A stretch of 64,000 bases of DNA, from contig NZ_RAZT01000008.1 of assembly GCF_003626635.1 (NCBI RefSeq), positions 248,001 to 312,000 of the forward strand, read 5' to 3'. The translations under genes and the position numbers were made by a program. Of this stretch, positions 17,695 through 25,910 are shown one piece after another; within the stretch, counting starts at the first letter, position 1; each line of letters begins with the position of its first letter. Under the pieces are notes generated by a model that was not told the DNA's origin, made no database searches, and worked only from the letters and a program-made list of their open reading frames with translations. The stretch is from Micromonospora musae (GTDB lineage Bacteria > Actinomycetota > Actinomycetes > Mycobacteriales > Micromonosporaceae).

Positions 17695-19854
17695 TCAGGA
17701 GTCGGCGAGGCGGGTGAGGGCGCCCCGGACGACCTCCGGGCGGGTGGTGTACCAGAACGGCGGCAACGAGCGGCGCAGGAACGGCCCGTAACCCCGGGCG
17801 GTCTCCAAGCGGGAGTCGAGGACCGCGACGACTCCCTTGTCGCCGGTCGCCCGGATGAGCCGTCCGACGCCCTGCGCGAGGCGGATCGCGGCGATCGGCA
17901 CGCTGACCGCGGCGAAGCCGGAGCCGCCGCCGGCGTCCACCGCCGCGGCCCGGGCCGCGGCGAGGGGCTCGTCGGGCCGGGGGAAGGGCAGCCGGTCGAT
18001 CACCACCAGCTGGCAGGCCTCGCCGGGCACGTCCACCCCCTGCCAGAGCGACATCACCCCGAACAGGCAGCTCTCGCGCTCCTCGCGGAACCGGCGGACC
18101 AGCAGCGGCAGCGCGTCCTCGCCCTGCAGCAGCACGGGCAGGTCGGTCCGCGCGCGGACCAGCTCCGCCGCCTGCTGCGCGGCCCGCCGGGAGGAGAAGA
18201 GCCCGAGGGTACGCCCGCCGAGCGCCTGGACGAGCTCCAGCAGCTCCGCGCCGGCCGGGTCGGGCAGCCCCGAGACGCTCGGCCGGGGCAGGTGCGCGGC
18301 GACGTAGAGGATGCCCTGTCGGGCGTAGTCGAAGGGCGAGCCGACATCCAGCGACCGCCAGCCCGGCCCGCTGGTGACCTCGGCGCCCGCCGCGCGCCCC
18401 GGGCTCGCCTCGGCGCGGGTGCCGCCGTCGTTCGGGCCGGGCCGTCCGCTCCGGCCGGTTGCGGCGGCCATGGCGGCGGCCGCCGGGGAGGGCGGTGCCG
18501 CCGGCGGGGCCTCCAGCCCCAGCGCCCGGGCCACCGTGTCGAACCGGCCGCCCAGGGTCAGGGTGGCCGAGGTGGCCACCACGGTGCGGTCCTCGTAGAG
18601 GTGGGTGGCGAGGGTCCCGGCGACCGAGAGCGGGGCGACCACCAGGGCGCGGCGGCTGCCGTTGTCGGGCTTCTCGACCCAGGCGACGTCGTGTTCGGAC
18701 TCCTCCAGCAGCCGCTGCGCCGTATTCGACAGCTCGTCCAGCGCGGCCCGGGCCTGCTGCTTGCGTACCGGGTCGGGGTCGTCGGACTTGACGTCCCCGA
18801 TCGCGTCGAGCGCGGCTCGGGTGGCCGCGTCGAGCAGGGTGCACGCCTCGCGCAGCGGCGCCGGCAGCCCGGCCGTGAGCCGCCCGGCCGGCGCCTCGGC
18901 CAGCCCTACCGCGAGCGCGTCGCCCGCCGCGGTGAGCGCCTCCGCGGTCTCCGGTTTCAGCAGCGGGCGGGCCCGCCGGGTCGTCCGGTCGATCAACTCC
19001 GGCACCAGCTCGGCCTGGGCCGCCGAGGAGACCCGGTCGGCCAGCTCGTGCGCCTCGTCGACGACGAGCAGCTTGTGCGGTGGCACGATCTGCCGCCCGG
19101 CGAGCATGTCCACCGCGAGGAGGCTGTGGTTGGTGACGACGATGTCCGCCTCCCGGGCCCGGGCCCGGGACGCCTCGGCGAAGCACTCCGCGCCGAACGG
19201 GCAGCGGGCCGCTCCGACGCATTCGCGGGCCGGCATCGAGACCAGCCGCCAGGCCTGGTCGTCGACGCCCGGATCCAGCTCGTCCCGGTCGCCGGTCTCG
19301 GTCTCCGTCGCCCAGTCCCGCAGCCGCTGGACCTGTTTGCCCAGCCGGCCGGCCTCACCGAGCCACTTGCCGCCGGCCGGTCCGGAGGACGGTGCGTCGA
19401 AGAGGGCGTCGCCCGGCTCCTCCTCGGTCGAGTTGTCGAGCCGGGCCAGGCAGAGGTAGTGGTGTCGTCCCTTCAGCACGGCGAAGGTGGGCCGCCGGCC
19501 GAGCAGCGGCTCGACCGCGTCGGCCAGCCGGGGCAGGTCGTGGTCGACGAGTTGGGACTGGAGCGCGAGAGTGGCGGTGGAGACGACGACCGGCCCGTCG
19601 ACGGTGAGCGCCGGGGTCAGGTAGGCCAGCGACTTCCCGGTGCCGGTGCCGGCCTGCACCAGCAGGTGCTCGCGGGAGGCCACGCACTCCTCGATCGCCG
19701 TGGCCATCTCTTCCTGGCCGGGGCGGGTGGCGCCACCGGGGACCGCACCCACGGCGGCGGCGAGCAGCTCCGTGCCGCTCGGCCGGGCGCCCCGACGCCG
19801 TCCCGTACGGGCCGGCGGGGTGCGGGAACCGGTGGCGGCACGGGGGAGGGTCAC
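17695..19854 (-). CDS. DinG-family ATP-dependent DNA helicase
   Basis: A 719-residue superfamily 2 helicase of the XPD/DinG branch. Walker A (QAGTGTGKS) is near residue 70 and the DEAH box (VVDEAHELAD) near 265. A Cys in HHYLCLAR plus three Cys in ECVGAARCPFGAEC give the four ligands of the iron-sulfur cluster. The C-terminal helicase domain holds SLWQGVDVPG and the arginine-finger motif RLAQGVGRLIR. DinG enzymes unwind 5'-3', removing R-loops and G-quadruplexes. A Gly/Ala/Arg-rich insertion at about 455-500 is not typical. GTG 19854 starts it. Confidence 0.92.
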   Translation of the reverse strand: MTLPRAATGSRTPPARTGRRRGARPSGTELLAAAVGAVPGGATRPGQEEMATAIEECVASREHLLVQAGTGTGKSLAYLTPALTVDGPVVVSTATLALQSQLVDHDLPRLADAVEPLLGRRPTFAVLKGRHHYLCLARLDNSTEEEPGDALFDAPSSGPAGGKWLGEAGRLGKQVQRLRDWATETETGDRDELDPGVDDQAWRLVSMPARECVGAARCPFGAECFAEASRARAREADIVVTNHSLLAVDMLAGRQIVPPHKLLVVDEAHELADRVSSAAQAELVPELIDRTTRRARPLLKPETAEALTAAGDALAVGLAEAPAGRLTAGLPAPLREACTLLDAATRAALDAIGDVKSDDPDPVRKQQARAALDELSNTAQRLLEESEHDVAWVEKPDNGSRRALVVAPLSVAGTLATHLYEDRTVVATSATLTLGGRFDTVARALGLEAPPAAPPSPAAAAMAAATGRSGRPGPNDGGTRAEASPGRAAGAEVTSGPGWRSLDVGSPFDYARQGILYVAAHLPRPSVSGLPDPAGAELLELVQALGGRTLGLFSSRRAAQQAAELVRARTDLPVLLQGEDALPLLVRRFREERESCLFGVMSLWQGVDVPGEACQLVVIDRLPFPRPDEPLAAARAAAVDAGGGSGFAAVSVPIAAIRLAQGVGRLIRATGDKGVVAVLDSRLETARGYGPFLRRSLPPFWYTTRPEVVRGALTRLADS

Positions 19855-19977
19855 CGTGCGACGGTACCCGCCGCCGCCGACACCGGGCGCGCCCCTCCGC
19901 CGCGTGGCGGCATGTCAGGTTCCAGCCCGTGACGCGAGCGCTACGACGAGTGGGTGGTATCGGTTAGGGTGCGACTC

Positions 19978-20484
19978 ATGCCGAGCGACGTGGTCCGTGT
20001 GATCTACCGGAAGTACGACGGCAGCGCCCACCGCGACTACCCGGCCCGGCGGCTCACAGAGGACGACCTCGGGGTCTGGCTCGGCGTGACCGCCGGTACG
20101 CAGTCGATCTACCACGGTCGTCCGTCGGTGGAGCAGATCCCGTTCGTGCTCCTGGTGCCCCACCAGGCGTGGTGGACCGGCATGTTCAACCCACCGCCGC
20201 GCACCAGTGAGGTCTACTGCGACATCGCCAGCCCGGCCCGCTGGGAGTCCGACGACACGGTTCACCTCTACGACCTCGACCTGGATGTGGTCCGTCGACG
20301 CGAGACAGGCGTCGTGGAGCTGCGTGACGAGGACGAGTTCGCCGAGCACCGGGTCCGCTTCGGCTACCCGGAGGAGGTCGTGGCGGAGGCGGAGGCGGCG
20401 GCGCGGTGGCTCTTCACGGCGCTCGGCGACGGCACCGAGCCGTTCGCCACCGCCTACCGCAAGTGGCTCGCCCTGGTCCTCTGA
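19978..20484 (+). CDS. DUF402 domain protein
   Basis: A 168-residue protein with the DUF402 beta-barrel pattern: YHGRPSVEQIPFVLLVPHQAWWTGMFN split over strands, then YCDIASPARW and the acidic block LDLDVVRRRETGVVELRDEDEFAEH. Characterised relatives include nucleoside di-/triphosphate phosphatases and FomD, which use Asp-bound metals; the Asp/Glu cluster fits. ATG 19978 is the natural start; a GTG 8 codons upstream is in frame. It precedes the PPK2 gene by about 110 bp in the same direction. Confidence 0.82.
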   Translation: MPSDVVRVIYRKYDGSAHRDYPARRLTEDDLGVWLGVTAGTQSIYHGRPSVEQIPFVLLVPHQAWWTGMFNPPPRTSEVYCDIASPARWESDDTVHLYDLDLDVVRRRETGVVELRDEDEFAEHRVRFGYPEEVVAEAEAAARWLFTALGDGTEPFATAYRKWLALVL

Positions 20485-20591
20485 CCTTCCTCCCCCAGGG
20501 GTGGGTGCCTGTCGGGTGGGGTGGCGAGGGGGCGCGTTGCCGGGCGGGTTCGGGCCGGGCGGGTGATGATCCGAGGGTGGCATCTCGTGAG

Positions 20592-21581
20592 ATGGAAGTC
20601 ATAGCGCCGGCCGGCGACCCGCTGCGGCGGCTGTTGCGGGTGACGGCACCGGTCCAGCTCGACGCGGTCCACCCCCGGTCCACGCCGGGGCTGCCGGATC
20701 CGGCGGTGACCGGCCGGTCCCCGAAGGCCTGGGCCCGAGCCCAGGTGCGGCTGATCGGCGCCGAGCTGGGCCGGCAGCAGGAGATGCTCTACGCCGAGGC
20801 GAAGGCCGCCGAACCTCCGCGCCGCGCGGCGGGCGGGTCAGGTGGGGCGGGCGCCACCGCTGCGCCGCGCGGTGGCCGGGGTGCTCCGGCGCGGCGGGTG
20901 CTGCTGGTGCTCCAGGCGATGGACTGCGGCGGCAAGGACGGCGCGATCAAGCGGGTGGCCGGCGCCATGAACCCGCTCGGTCTGCACATCCGCTCCTTCG
21001 GCCCACCCACGCCGGAGGAGCTGCGGCACGACTTCCTGTGGCGGATCCGCCGGGCCCTGCCGGCCCCCGGCTACCTCGGCGTCTTCAACCGCTCCCACTA
21101 CGAGGACGTCCTGGTGGCCCGGGTCGAGGCGCTGGTGCCGGAGGCCACCTGGCGGGCCCGGTACGACGAGATCAACGCCTTCGAGCGCGAGCTGACCGCA
21201 GGCGGCGTGATCCTGGTCAAGGTCATGCTGCACATCTCGTACGCGGAGCAGGGCGAGCGGCTGCTCGGCCGGCTGGACGACCCGCGTAAGCGCTGGAAGT
21301 ACAGCCCGTCGGACGTGGACGCCCGGAGCCGTTGGAGCGACTACCAGGCCGCGTACGCCGAGGCGCTGAGCCGGTGCGGGACGGATTTCGCGCCCTGGTT
21401 CGTGGTGCCCGCCGATCGGAAGTGGTACCGGGACTGGGCGGTGGCGCACCTGCTCCGAGAGACGTTCGACACTCTGCGCCTCGACTATCCGCCGGCCGGT
21501 TTCGACCCGGTACGGGAACGGGAACGATTGTTGTCTGGGGGAGTGGAGACGGGTGGGACGCCGGAGGTGAACGTCAGGTGA
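20592..21581 (+). CDS. ppk2: Polyphosphate kinase 2 (PPK2) family protein
   Basis: A 329-residue P-loop kinase that transfers phosphate between polyphosphate and nucleotides. The Walker A-type loop is AMDCGGKDG near residue 118 (the usual Ala is Cys here), followed by FNRSHYEDVL and the lid block RKRWKYSPSD with DVDARSRWSDY. About 45 low-complexity Ala/Gly/Arg residues (about 70-105) precede the P-loop and are not typical of the family. ATG 20592 is chosen over an in-frame GTG five codons earlier. Its stop codon lies inside a PHO-box-like repeat, and phosphate transport genes follow. Confidence 0.88.
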   Translation: MEVIAPAGDPLRRLLRVTAPVQLDAVHPRSTPGLPDPAVTGRSPKAWARAQVRLIGAELGRQQEMLYAEAKAAEPPRRAAGGSGGAGATAAPRGGRGAPARRVLLVLQAMDCGGKDGAIKRVAGAMNPLGLHIRSFGPPTPEELRHDFLWRIRRALPAPGYLGVFNRSHYEDVLVARVEALVPEATWRARYDEINAFERELTAGGVILVKVMLHISYAEQGERLLGRLDDPRKRWKYSPSDVDARSRWSDYQAAYAEALSRCGTDFAPWFVVPADRKWYRDWAVAHLLRETFDTLRLDYPPAGFDPVRERERLLSGGVETGGTPEVNVR

Positions 21582-21598
21582 ACGACCGATGAATGCGG
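21566..21598. promoter_or_regulatory. PHO-box-like triple repeat (predicted PhoP site)
   Basis: GGTGAAC at 21566, GGTGAAC at 21577 and GATGAAT at 21588 are spaced by exactly 11 bp. This is the reverse complement of the actinobacterial PHO-box unit GTTCACC, which PhoP binds as 11-bp direct repeats. The site overlaps the PPK2 stop and lies 113-145 bp upstream of the PhoU-like/pit pair. Its orientation is opposite to those genes, so activation versus repression cannot be predicted. Confidence 0.72.
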
Positions 21599-21710
21599 CC
21601 TGGCCAGGGGTGGGCCGGGAATTTCCCGCCATCGGCGTTCCCTAGCATTCCCAGGGCAGGCGTCCTGGCGGCGTCCGCCACCCTTCCACCGACACGACGA
21701 GGTCCGTGCT

Positions 21711-22337
21711 GTGAAGTTTTCCTTCCGCCCTACCGAGGGCGCCTTCTACGAGCTCTTCACCAGGGCCGCGCAGAACCTGGTCAAGGGCACCGATCTGCTC
21801 AACGAGCTGGGCCTGCCGGGGGTGGAGGTGCAGTCGGTCAGCGAGCGGTTGACCGAGGTGGAGCACGACAGCGACCAGATCACCCACGAGCTCTACAAGA
21901 AGATCAACTCCACCTTCATCACCCCGTTCGACCGGGAGGACATCTACCGGCTCGGCTCGCTGCTCGACGACGTGATGGACCACCTGGAGGCGGTCGGGAA
22001 CCTCCTCTACCTGTACGGCCTGACGAAGCTGCCGTCGCTGCCCCGGGAGATGCACGAGCTGATCAACGTGCTGGACCAGCAGGCGAAGCTGACCGCCGAG
22101 GCGATGCCCCGGCTGAAGTCGATGAAGGATCTCGAGGACTACTGGATCGAGTGCAACCGGCTGGAGAACGACGGTGACCAGGCGTACCGGATGCTGCTGG
22201 TCCGGCTCTTCTCCGGCGAGTTCGACGCGCTGACCGTGCTGAAGATGAAGGAGGTCGCCGACGAGCTCGAAGCCGCGTGCGACGCCTTCGAGCACGTGGC
22301 CAACACCGTCGAGACGATCGCCGTCAAGGAGTCCTGA
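21711..22337 (+). CDS. PhoU-like protein, DUF47 family, paired with Pit
   Basis: A 208-residue all-helical protein of the DUF47 (TIGR00153) family, related to PhoU, with two three-helix bundles. It begins KFSFRPTEGAFYELF and has the metal-site helices EVEHDSDQITHELYK and the C-terminal copy KMKEVADELEAACDAFEHVAN, both rich in Glu, Asp and His. Members are almost always encoded next to Pit and are thought to regulate it. GTG 21711 is chosen; the upstream frame is short. The pit gene starts 4 bp after its stop, so the two are one operon. Confidence 0.9.
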   Translation: MKFSFRPTEGAFYELFTRAAQNLVKGTDLLNELGLPGVEVQSVSERLTEVEHDSDQITHELYKKINSTFITPFDREDIYRLGSLLDDVMDHLEAVGNLLYLYGLTKLPSLPREMHELINVLDQQAKLTAEAMPRLKSMKDLEDYWIECNRLENDGDQAYRMLLVRLFSGEFDALTVLKMKEVADELEAACDAFEHVANTVETIAVKES

Positions 22338-22341
22338 GCCT

Positions 22342-23349
22342 GTGACACCCGAACTCATCGCCGTACTGGCGGTGATCGCGGCTGCCCTGGTGTTCGACTA
22401 CACCAACGGTTTCCACGACGCCGCCAACGCGATCGCGACGAGCGTCTCCACCCGGGCGCTGACTCCCCGGGTCGCCCTCCTGCTCGCCGCGGTCGGAAAC
22501 TTCGTCGGCGCCCACTTCGGCGCGGGCGTGGCGAAGACCGTCGGCGACGGCCTGGTGACCTTGCCCACCGGGGTCGGGAGCCTCGGAGTCGTCTTCGCCG
22601 GTGTGCTCGGCGCGATCTGCTGGAACCTCATCACCTGGTACTTCGGCCTGCCGTCGTCCTCCTCGCACGCCCTCTTCGGTGGCCTGGTCGGTGCCACGCT
22701 GCTCGCCGCCGGGGGCGTGGTGCAGTGGATGAACATCGTCGAGAAGGTCATCCTGCCGATGGTGCTCTCGCCGATCGTCGGCCTCACGCTCGGCTACCTG
22801 GTGATGCTCGCGATCCTCTGGCTCTTCCGGAAGGGGCAGCCGGGCAAGCTGAACCGCGGCTTCCGCTGGGCGCAGACCGCCTCCGCGGCGGCCATGTCGG
22901 TCGGCCACGGCATGCAGGACGCCGCCAAGACCATGGGCATCGTGGTCCTCGCCCTCTACACGGGCGGCTTCCAGGAGAGCAAGACGCACATCCCCGGCTG
23001 GGTCTTCTGGACCTCGGCGACCATGCTGGCGCTCGGCACGTACGCGGGCGGTTGGCGGATCATCCGCACCCTCGGTCGCAAGATCATCGACCTGGGTCCG
23101 CCGGAGGGCTTCGCGGCCGAGACGGTGGCCAGCGCCGTGCTCTACTTCAACGCCCTGGTGCTCAAGGCGCCGATCTCCACGACGCACACGATCACCTCGG
23201 CGATCATGGGCGTGGGCGCGACGAAGCGACTCTCCGCGGTCCGCTGGAACGTCGCGGGCAACATCGTCCTCGCCTGGGTCATCACGTTCCCGGCCGCCGC
23301 GTTGATCGCCTGCATCACGTACCTGGTGGTGCGCCCGCTCTTCGGCTGA
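22342..23349 (+). CDS. pit: Low-affinity inorganic phosphate transporter, Pit family
   Basis: A 335-residue transporter with about ten membrane helices that imports metal-phosphate by proton symport. The PHO4 family repeats are present: DYTNGFHDAANAIATSVSTR near residue 15 and the second half GHGMQDAAKTMG near 190, plus GLPSSSSHALFGGLVG and the matching APISTTHTITSAIMG. The length is normal for actinobacterial Pit. GTG start, 4 bp after the PhoU-like gene. A perfect 16-bp hairpin follows the stop. Confidence 0.95.
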   Translation: MTPELIAVLAVIAAALVFDYTNGFHDAANAIATSVSTRALTPRVALLLAAVGNFVGAHFGAGVAKTVGDGLVTLPTGVGSLGVVFAGVLGAICWNLITWYFGLPSSSSHALFGGLVGATLLAAGGVVQWMNIVEKVILPMVLSPIVGLTLGYLVMLAILWLFRKGQPGKLNRGFRWAQTASAAAMSVGHGMQDAAKTMGIVVLALYTGGFQESKTHIPGWVFWTSATMLALGTYAGGWRIIRTLGRKIIDLGPPEGFAAETVASAVLYFNALVLKAPISTTHTITSAIMGVGATKRLSAVRWNVAGNIVLAWVITFPAAALIACITYLVVRPLFG

Positions 23350-23397
23350 GCCAGAGGAGTCCGGCGCCCGCCTCCGGGACGAACACGGTGGGGAACA

Positions 23398-23435
23398 GGG
23401 GCCCCGGTCACCGCAGCGGCGGTGACCGGGGCCCC
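23398..23435. terminator. Bidirectional terminator between pit and the oxidoreductase
   Basis: A perfect 16-bp stem (23398-23413 with 23420-23435) around a 6-nt loop lies in the 89 bp between two convergent genes and ends 4 bp from the oxidoreductase stop. GTCTCAT follows on the plus strand. Confidence 0.75.
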
Positions 23436-23438
23436 GTC

Positions 23439-24407
23439 TCATGCGTAGTCGACGCCGATCTGGCCGCGGATCGTGTCGAGCAGGGTCATCACCTCGAGGG
23501 TGGTGGAGTGCGGCACCAGCGGGCTCTCGAGCAGGCCCTCCGCCAGGCAGCGCTGCACCTCGATCGCCTCGTACTGGTAGCCGCCGCCGGGCACCTCCAC
23601 CGAGACGGTCTCCGGCTCGGCGTCGTCTCGGTGCAGGGTCAGCGAGTCGGGCCGGAAGAACGGCGCCGGCAGGTCGATCCGGCCGTCGGTGCCGGTGATC
23701 GAGGCGACCAGCGGGGTGGCCCCGATGATGCCGCAGCTGAGCGTCGCGACCGCCCCCGAGTCGTAGCCGAGGACGATGCCGGTGTTCTCGTCCACGCCCT
23801 CCGGCCCGATCTTGGCCCAGGAGCGGACGTGCTGGGGCACGCCGAGCAGCAGGTGCGCCAGAGTGAGCGGGTAGATGCCGAGGTCGAGCAGGGCGCCGCC
23901 GCCCAGCACGCGGGCGCGCATCCGGTGCTCGGGCGGGAACGGACCGGCTACGCCGAAGTCGGCCTGCACGCTGGTCACGTCGCCGATCGCGCCCTCGGCG
24001 ATCAGCTCGACCAGGCGCCGGATCACCGGATTGGTCCGCATCCACATGGCCTCCATGAGGAAGACCCCGGCGGTGCGGGCGATCTCGACGAGCTCGATGC
24101 TGGTCTCCGCCTCGAGCGTGAACGGCTTCTCCAGCAGCACCGCCCGGCCCGCCGAGAGGCAGGTCATGGCGGCCGCGTGGTGGGCGGAGTGCGGCGTCGC
24201 CACGTACACGACGTCGATCTCCGGGTCCGCGGCCAGCTCCGCCCAGGAGCCGTAGGCGCGCGGCACCTGGTGCTTCTTTGCGAAGAGCTGCGCGCTCTCC
24301 GGCGTACGCGACGCCACGGCGACCAGCTCGGCGTCCGGCACCAGCCGGAGGTCCTCGGCGAAACGGCCGGCGATGTGGCCGGTGGCCAGAATGCCCCAAC
24401 GAGTCAT
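23439..24407 (-). CDS. Gfo/Idh/MocA family NAD(P)-dependent oxidoreductase
   Basis: A 322-residue protein. The Rossmann fold starts at the N-terminus with GILATGHIAGRFAEDL, then ASRTPESAQLF, VVYVATPHSAHH and the signature EKPFTLE near residue 93. The C-terminal substrate domain has GGGALLDLGIYPL, the usual catalytic region with Asp and His-equivalent positions (here Tyr follows). Family members oxidise sugars, inositols or dihydrodiols. It stands alone between convergent pit and a divergent Nudix gene, giving no pathway hint. Confidence 0.9.
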   Translation of the reverse strand: MTRWGILATGHIAGRFAEDLRLVPDAELVAVASRTPESAQLFAKKHQVPRAYGSWAELAADPEIDVVYVATPHSAHHAAAMTCLSAGRAVLLEKPFTLEAETSIELVEIARTAGVFLMEAMWMRTNPVIRRLVELIAEGAIGDVTSVQADFGVAGPFPPEHRMRARVLGGGALLDLGIYPLTLAHLLLGVPQHVRSWAKIGPEGVDENTGIVLGYDSGAVATLSCGIIGATPLVASITGTDGRIDLPAPFFRPDSLTLHRDDAEPETVSVEVPGGGYQYEAIEVQRCLAEGLLESPLVPHSTTLEVMTLLDTIRGQIGVDYA

Positions 24408-24479
24408 GGCAGCAACGCTAGTCCAGGCCGGTGAACGGCCGATCATGCTCTCCCGGCGTCGCGGCCCTAGGCTCACGGC

Positions 24480-25313
24480 ATGACGATCGACCCCGAAGGC
24501 TTCCCCGCGCCGCCGGCTCTGGTGGAGCACGCCCAGCGGTTCCGTGCCGAGGGCGGCGTACCGGCGGCCCCCCGGGTGGCGGCGACCGTGTTGCTGCTCC
24601 GCCCGGCCGGCACCGGCTTCGAGGTCTACCTGATCCGGCGGGTCGCCGCGATGGCCTTCGGCGGGATGTACGCCTTCCCCGGCGGCGGGGTGGACCGGTC
24701 GGACTCCGAGGCTCACCTGGACTGGGCCGGGCCGACGCCGGCCGAGTGGGGCGAGCGGCTCGGGCTCGAGCCAGACGCCGCGCAGGCGGTGGTCTGCGCC
24801 GCCGCCCGGGAGGTCTTCGAGGAGGCCGGGGTGCTGCTCGCCGGGGCGGACCCGGCGAGCGTGCTCGGCGACGTGAGCGGGGACGACTGGGAGGCCGCCC
24901 GGGTGGCCCTGGAGAAGCGCGAGATCGGCTTCGCGGAGCTGCTCGCCGAGCGGCGGCTCACTCTCCGCTCCGACCTGCTGCTGCCCTGGAGCCGCTGGAT
25001 CACGCCGGAGTTCGAGCCGCGCCGCTTCGACACGTACTTCTTCGTGGCCCTGCTGCCCGAGGGGCAGCGCACCCGGGACGTCTCACGCGAGGCCGACCGC
25101 ACTCTCTGGGCCTCGCCGGCGGCCGCCCGGGCAGGGGCGGAGACGGGCGAGCTGAGCATGCTGCCGCCGACCCTCGTCACGCTGGGGCAGGTGGCGGCGG
25201 CGGCCGATCTGGCGGGCGTGGTGCGCGCGGCGACCACCCGCGACGCCGCCACCCCGGTCACCCCGCGCCTGGAGCTGTCCGGCGAAGGCGGCGGGCGCTT
25301 CCTGCTCTCCTGA
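24480..25313 (+). CDS. Nudix hydrolase with a split Nudix box
   Basis: A 277-residue protein. The Nudix fold starts with AATVLLLRP, and GGMYAFPGGGVDRSDS supplies the first part of the Nudix box. The catalytic helix AAREVFEEAGVLL (with its Glu residues) comes about 45 residues later instead of directly. Such an insertion is known in the NUDT19/RP2-type branch, whose characterised members act on acyl-CoA species, so a CoA-type diphosphate substrate is possible. ATG 24480. Divergent from the oxidoreductase with a 72-bp shared promoter region. Confidence 0.85.
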   Translation: MTIDPEGFPAPPALVEHAQRFRAEGGVPAAPRVAATVLLLRPAGTGFEVYLIRRVAAMAFGGMYAFPGGGVDRSDSEAHLDWAGPTPAEWGERLGLEPDAAQAVVCAAAREVFEEAGVLLAGADPASVLGDVSGDDWEAARVALEKREIGFAELLAERRLTLRSDLLLPWSRWITPEFEPRRFDTYFFVALLPEGQRTRDVSREADRTLWASPAAARAGAETGELSMLPPTLVTLGQVAAAADLAGVVRAATTRDAATPVTPRLELSGEGGGRFLLS

Positions 25314-25457
25314 GCGCTGTCGGCACCCGCGTTCGGACACGGTGGTGTTCAACGCCGGCGGCCCGGCCAGGATTTCGACCCCGGGATGTTGGGGTCACAC
25401 TCCCGAACCCGGCCCAACCGCCCAGACGGGTCGAGCCGTCCGGGATCGCGCCCGCCC

Positions 25458-25580
25458 AAACCGGACATCACGGCCTATCCGCCCCGGCCGCCCGAATGAT
25501 CGACTCGACTTCCGTGAAGTCGCGGCATCCCCACGACCAGACGGCCCGACATCAAGGAGCCCGAGTCGATCACCGGCATG
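25458..25580. repeat. Second palindromic element of the GATCGACTCG family
   Basis: The left arm begins AAACCGGACAT (25458) and runs through ATGATCGACTCG and TTCCGTGAAGTCG to 25523. The right arm CCCGACATCAAGGAGCCCGAG with TCGATCAC lies at 25546-25573. The arms are inverted relative to each other and match the element at 2078-2236 in order and sequence, including the outer AAACCGG on the left. The right outer part is diverged. It sits in the 575-bp gap between the Nudix gene and pstB. Confidence 0.65.
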
Positions 25581-25673
25581 CCCGGGTGCGGCTCAGGCCG
25601 CCCCCTGTGGCTACTACGTCAAGGGCGACCGGGGCTACATCAGCGGGCCACGAACTGCCACTTCGCGGCGTGA

Positions 25674-25910
25674 CCGGAATCGGCATTCGCCCGTGCGGCC
25701 GGATTTCCCATTCGGCTGGCGCCGGGCGGTCCGATCCCCGAATTCGGGGTAGCTCCGGAGCTTCTGCGGCGCAGCGACGCCGAACTCGTCTCCGGGGAAC
25801 TGATCAAGGCGCACGGGAAAGGGCTCCCGATCGAAGTCGATCGGGAGCCCTTTCGTGTCGGAGTCACCGGCTGCCGCCGGGATGCGGCTCAGCCGAAGCG
25901 GCCGGTGATG
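25674..25910 (+). pseudogene. Possible decayed coding remnant without a start codon
   Basis: In the gap before pstB, a 79-codon stop-to-stop frame reads like protein (for example LLRRSDAELVSGELIKAHG) but has no ATG or plausible GTG start near its beginning. Its third-position G+C (about 70%) is below that of true genes here. It contains the pst terminator hairpin and runs over the pstB stop. It may be a gene relic or a chance frame; I recognise no family. Confidence 0.2.
25818..25853. terminator. Terminator of the pst operon
   Basis: A perfect 16-bp stem (25818-25833 with 25838-25853) with a 4-nt loop lies 35 bp beyond the pstB stop. Both flanks end in A/T runs (AAA and TTT), so it can work in both directions. 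Confidence 0.8.

Noticed and set aside
16190-19222. Extension of the GroES-like frame upstream over 3 kb
   Set aside because: It runs antisense to the AI-2E transporter and shares no frame with the DinG helicase; only the last 112 residues resemble a protein family.
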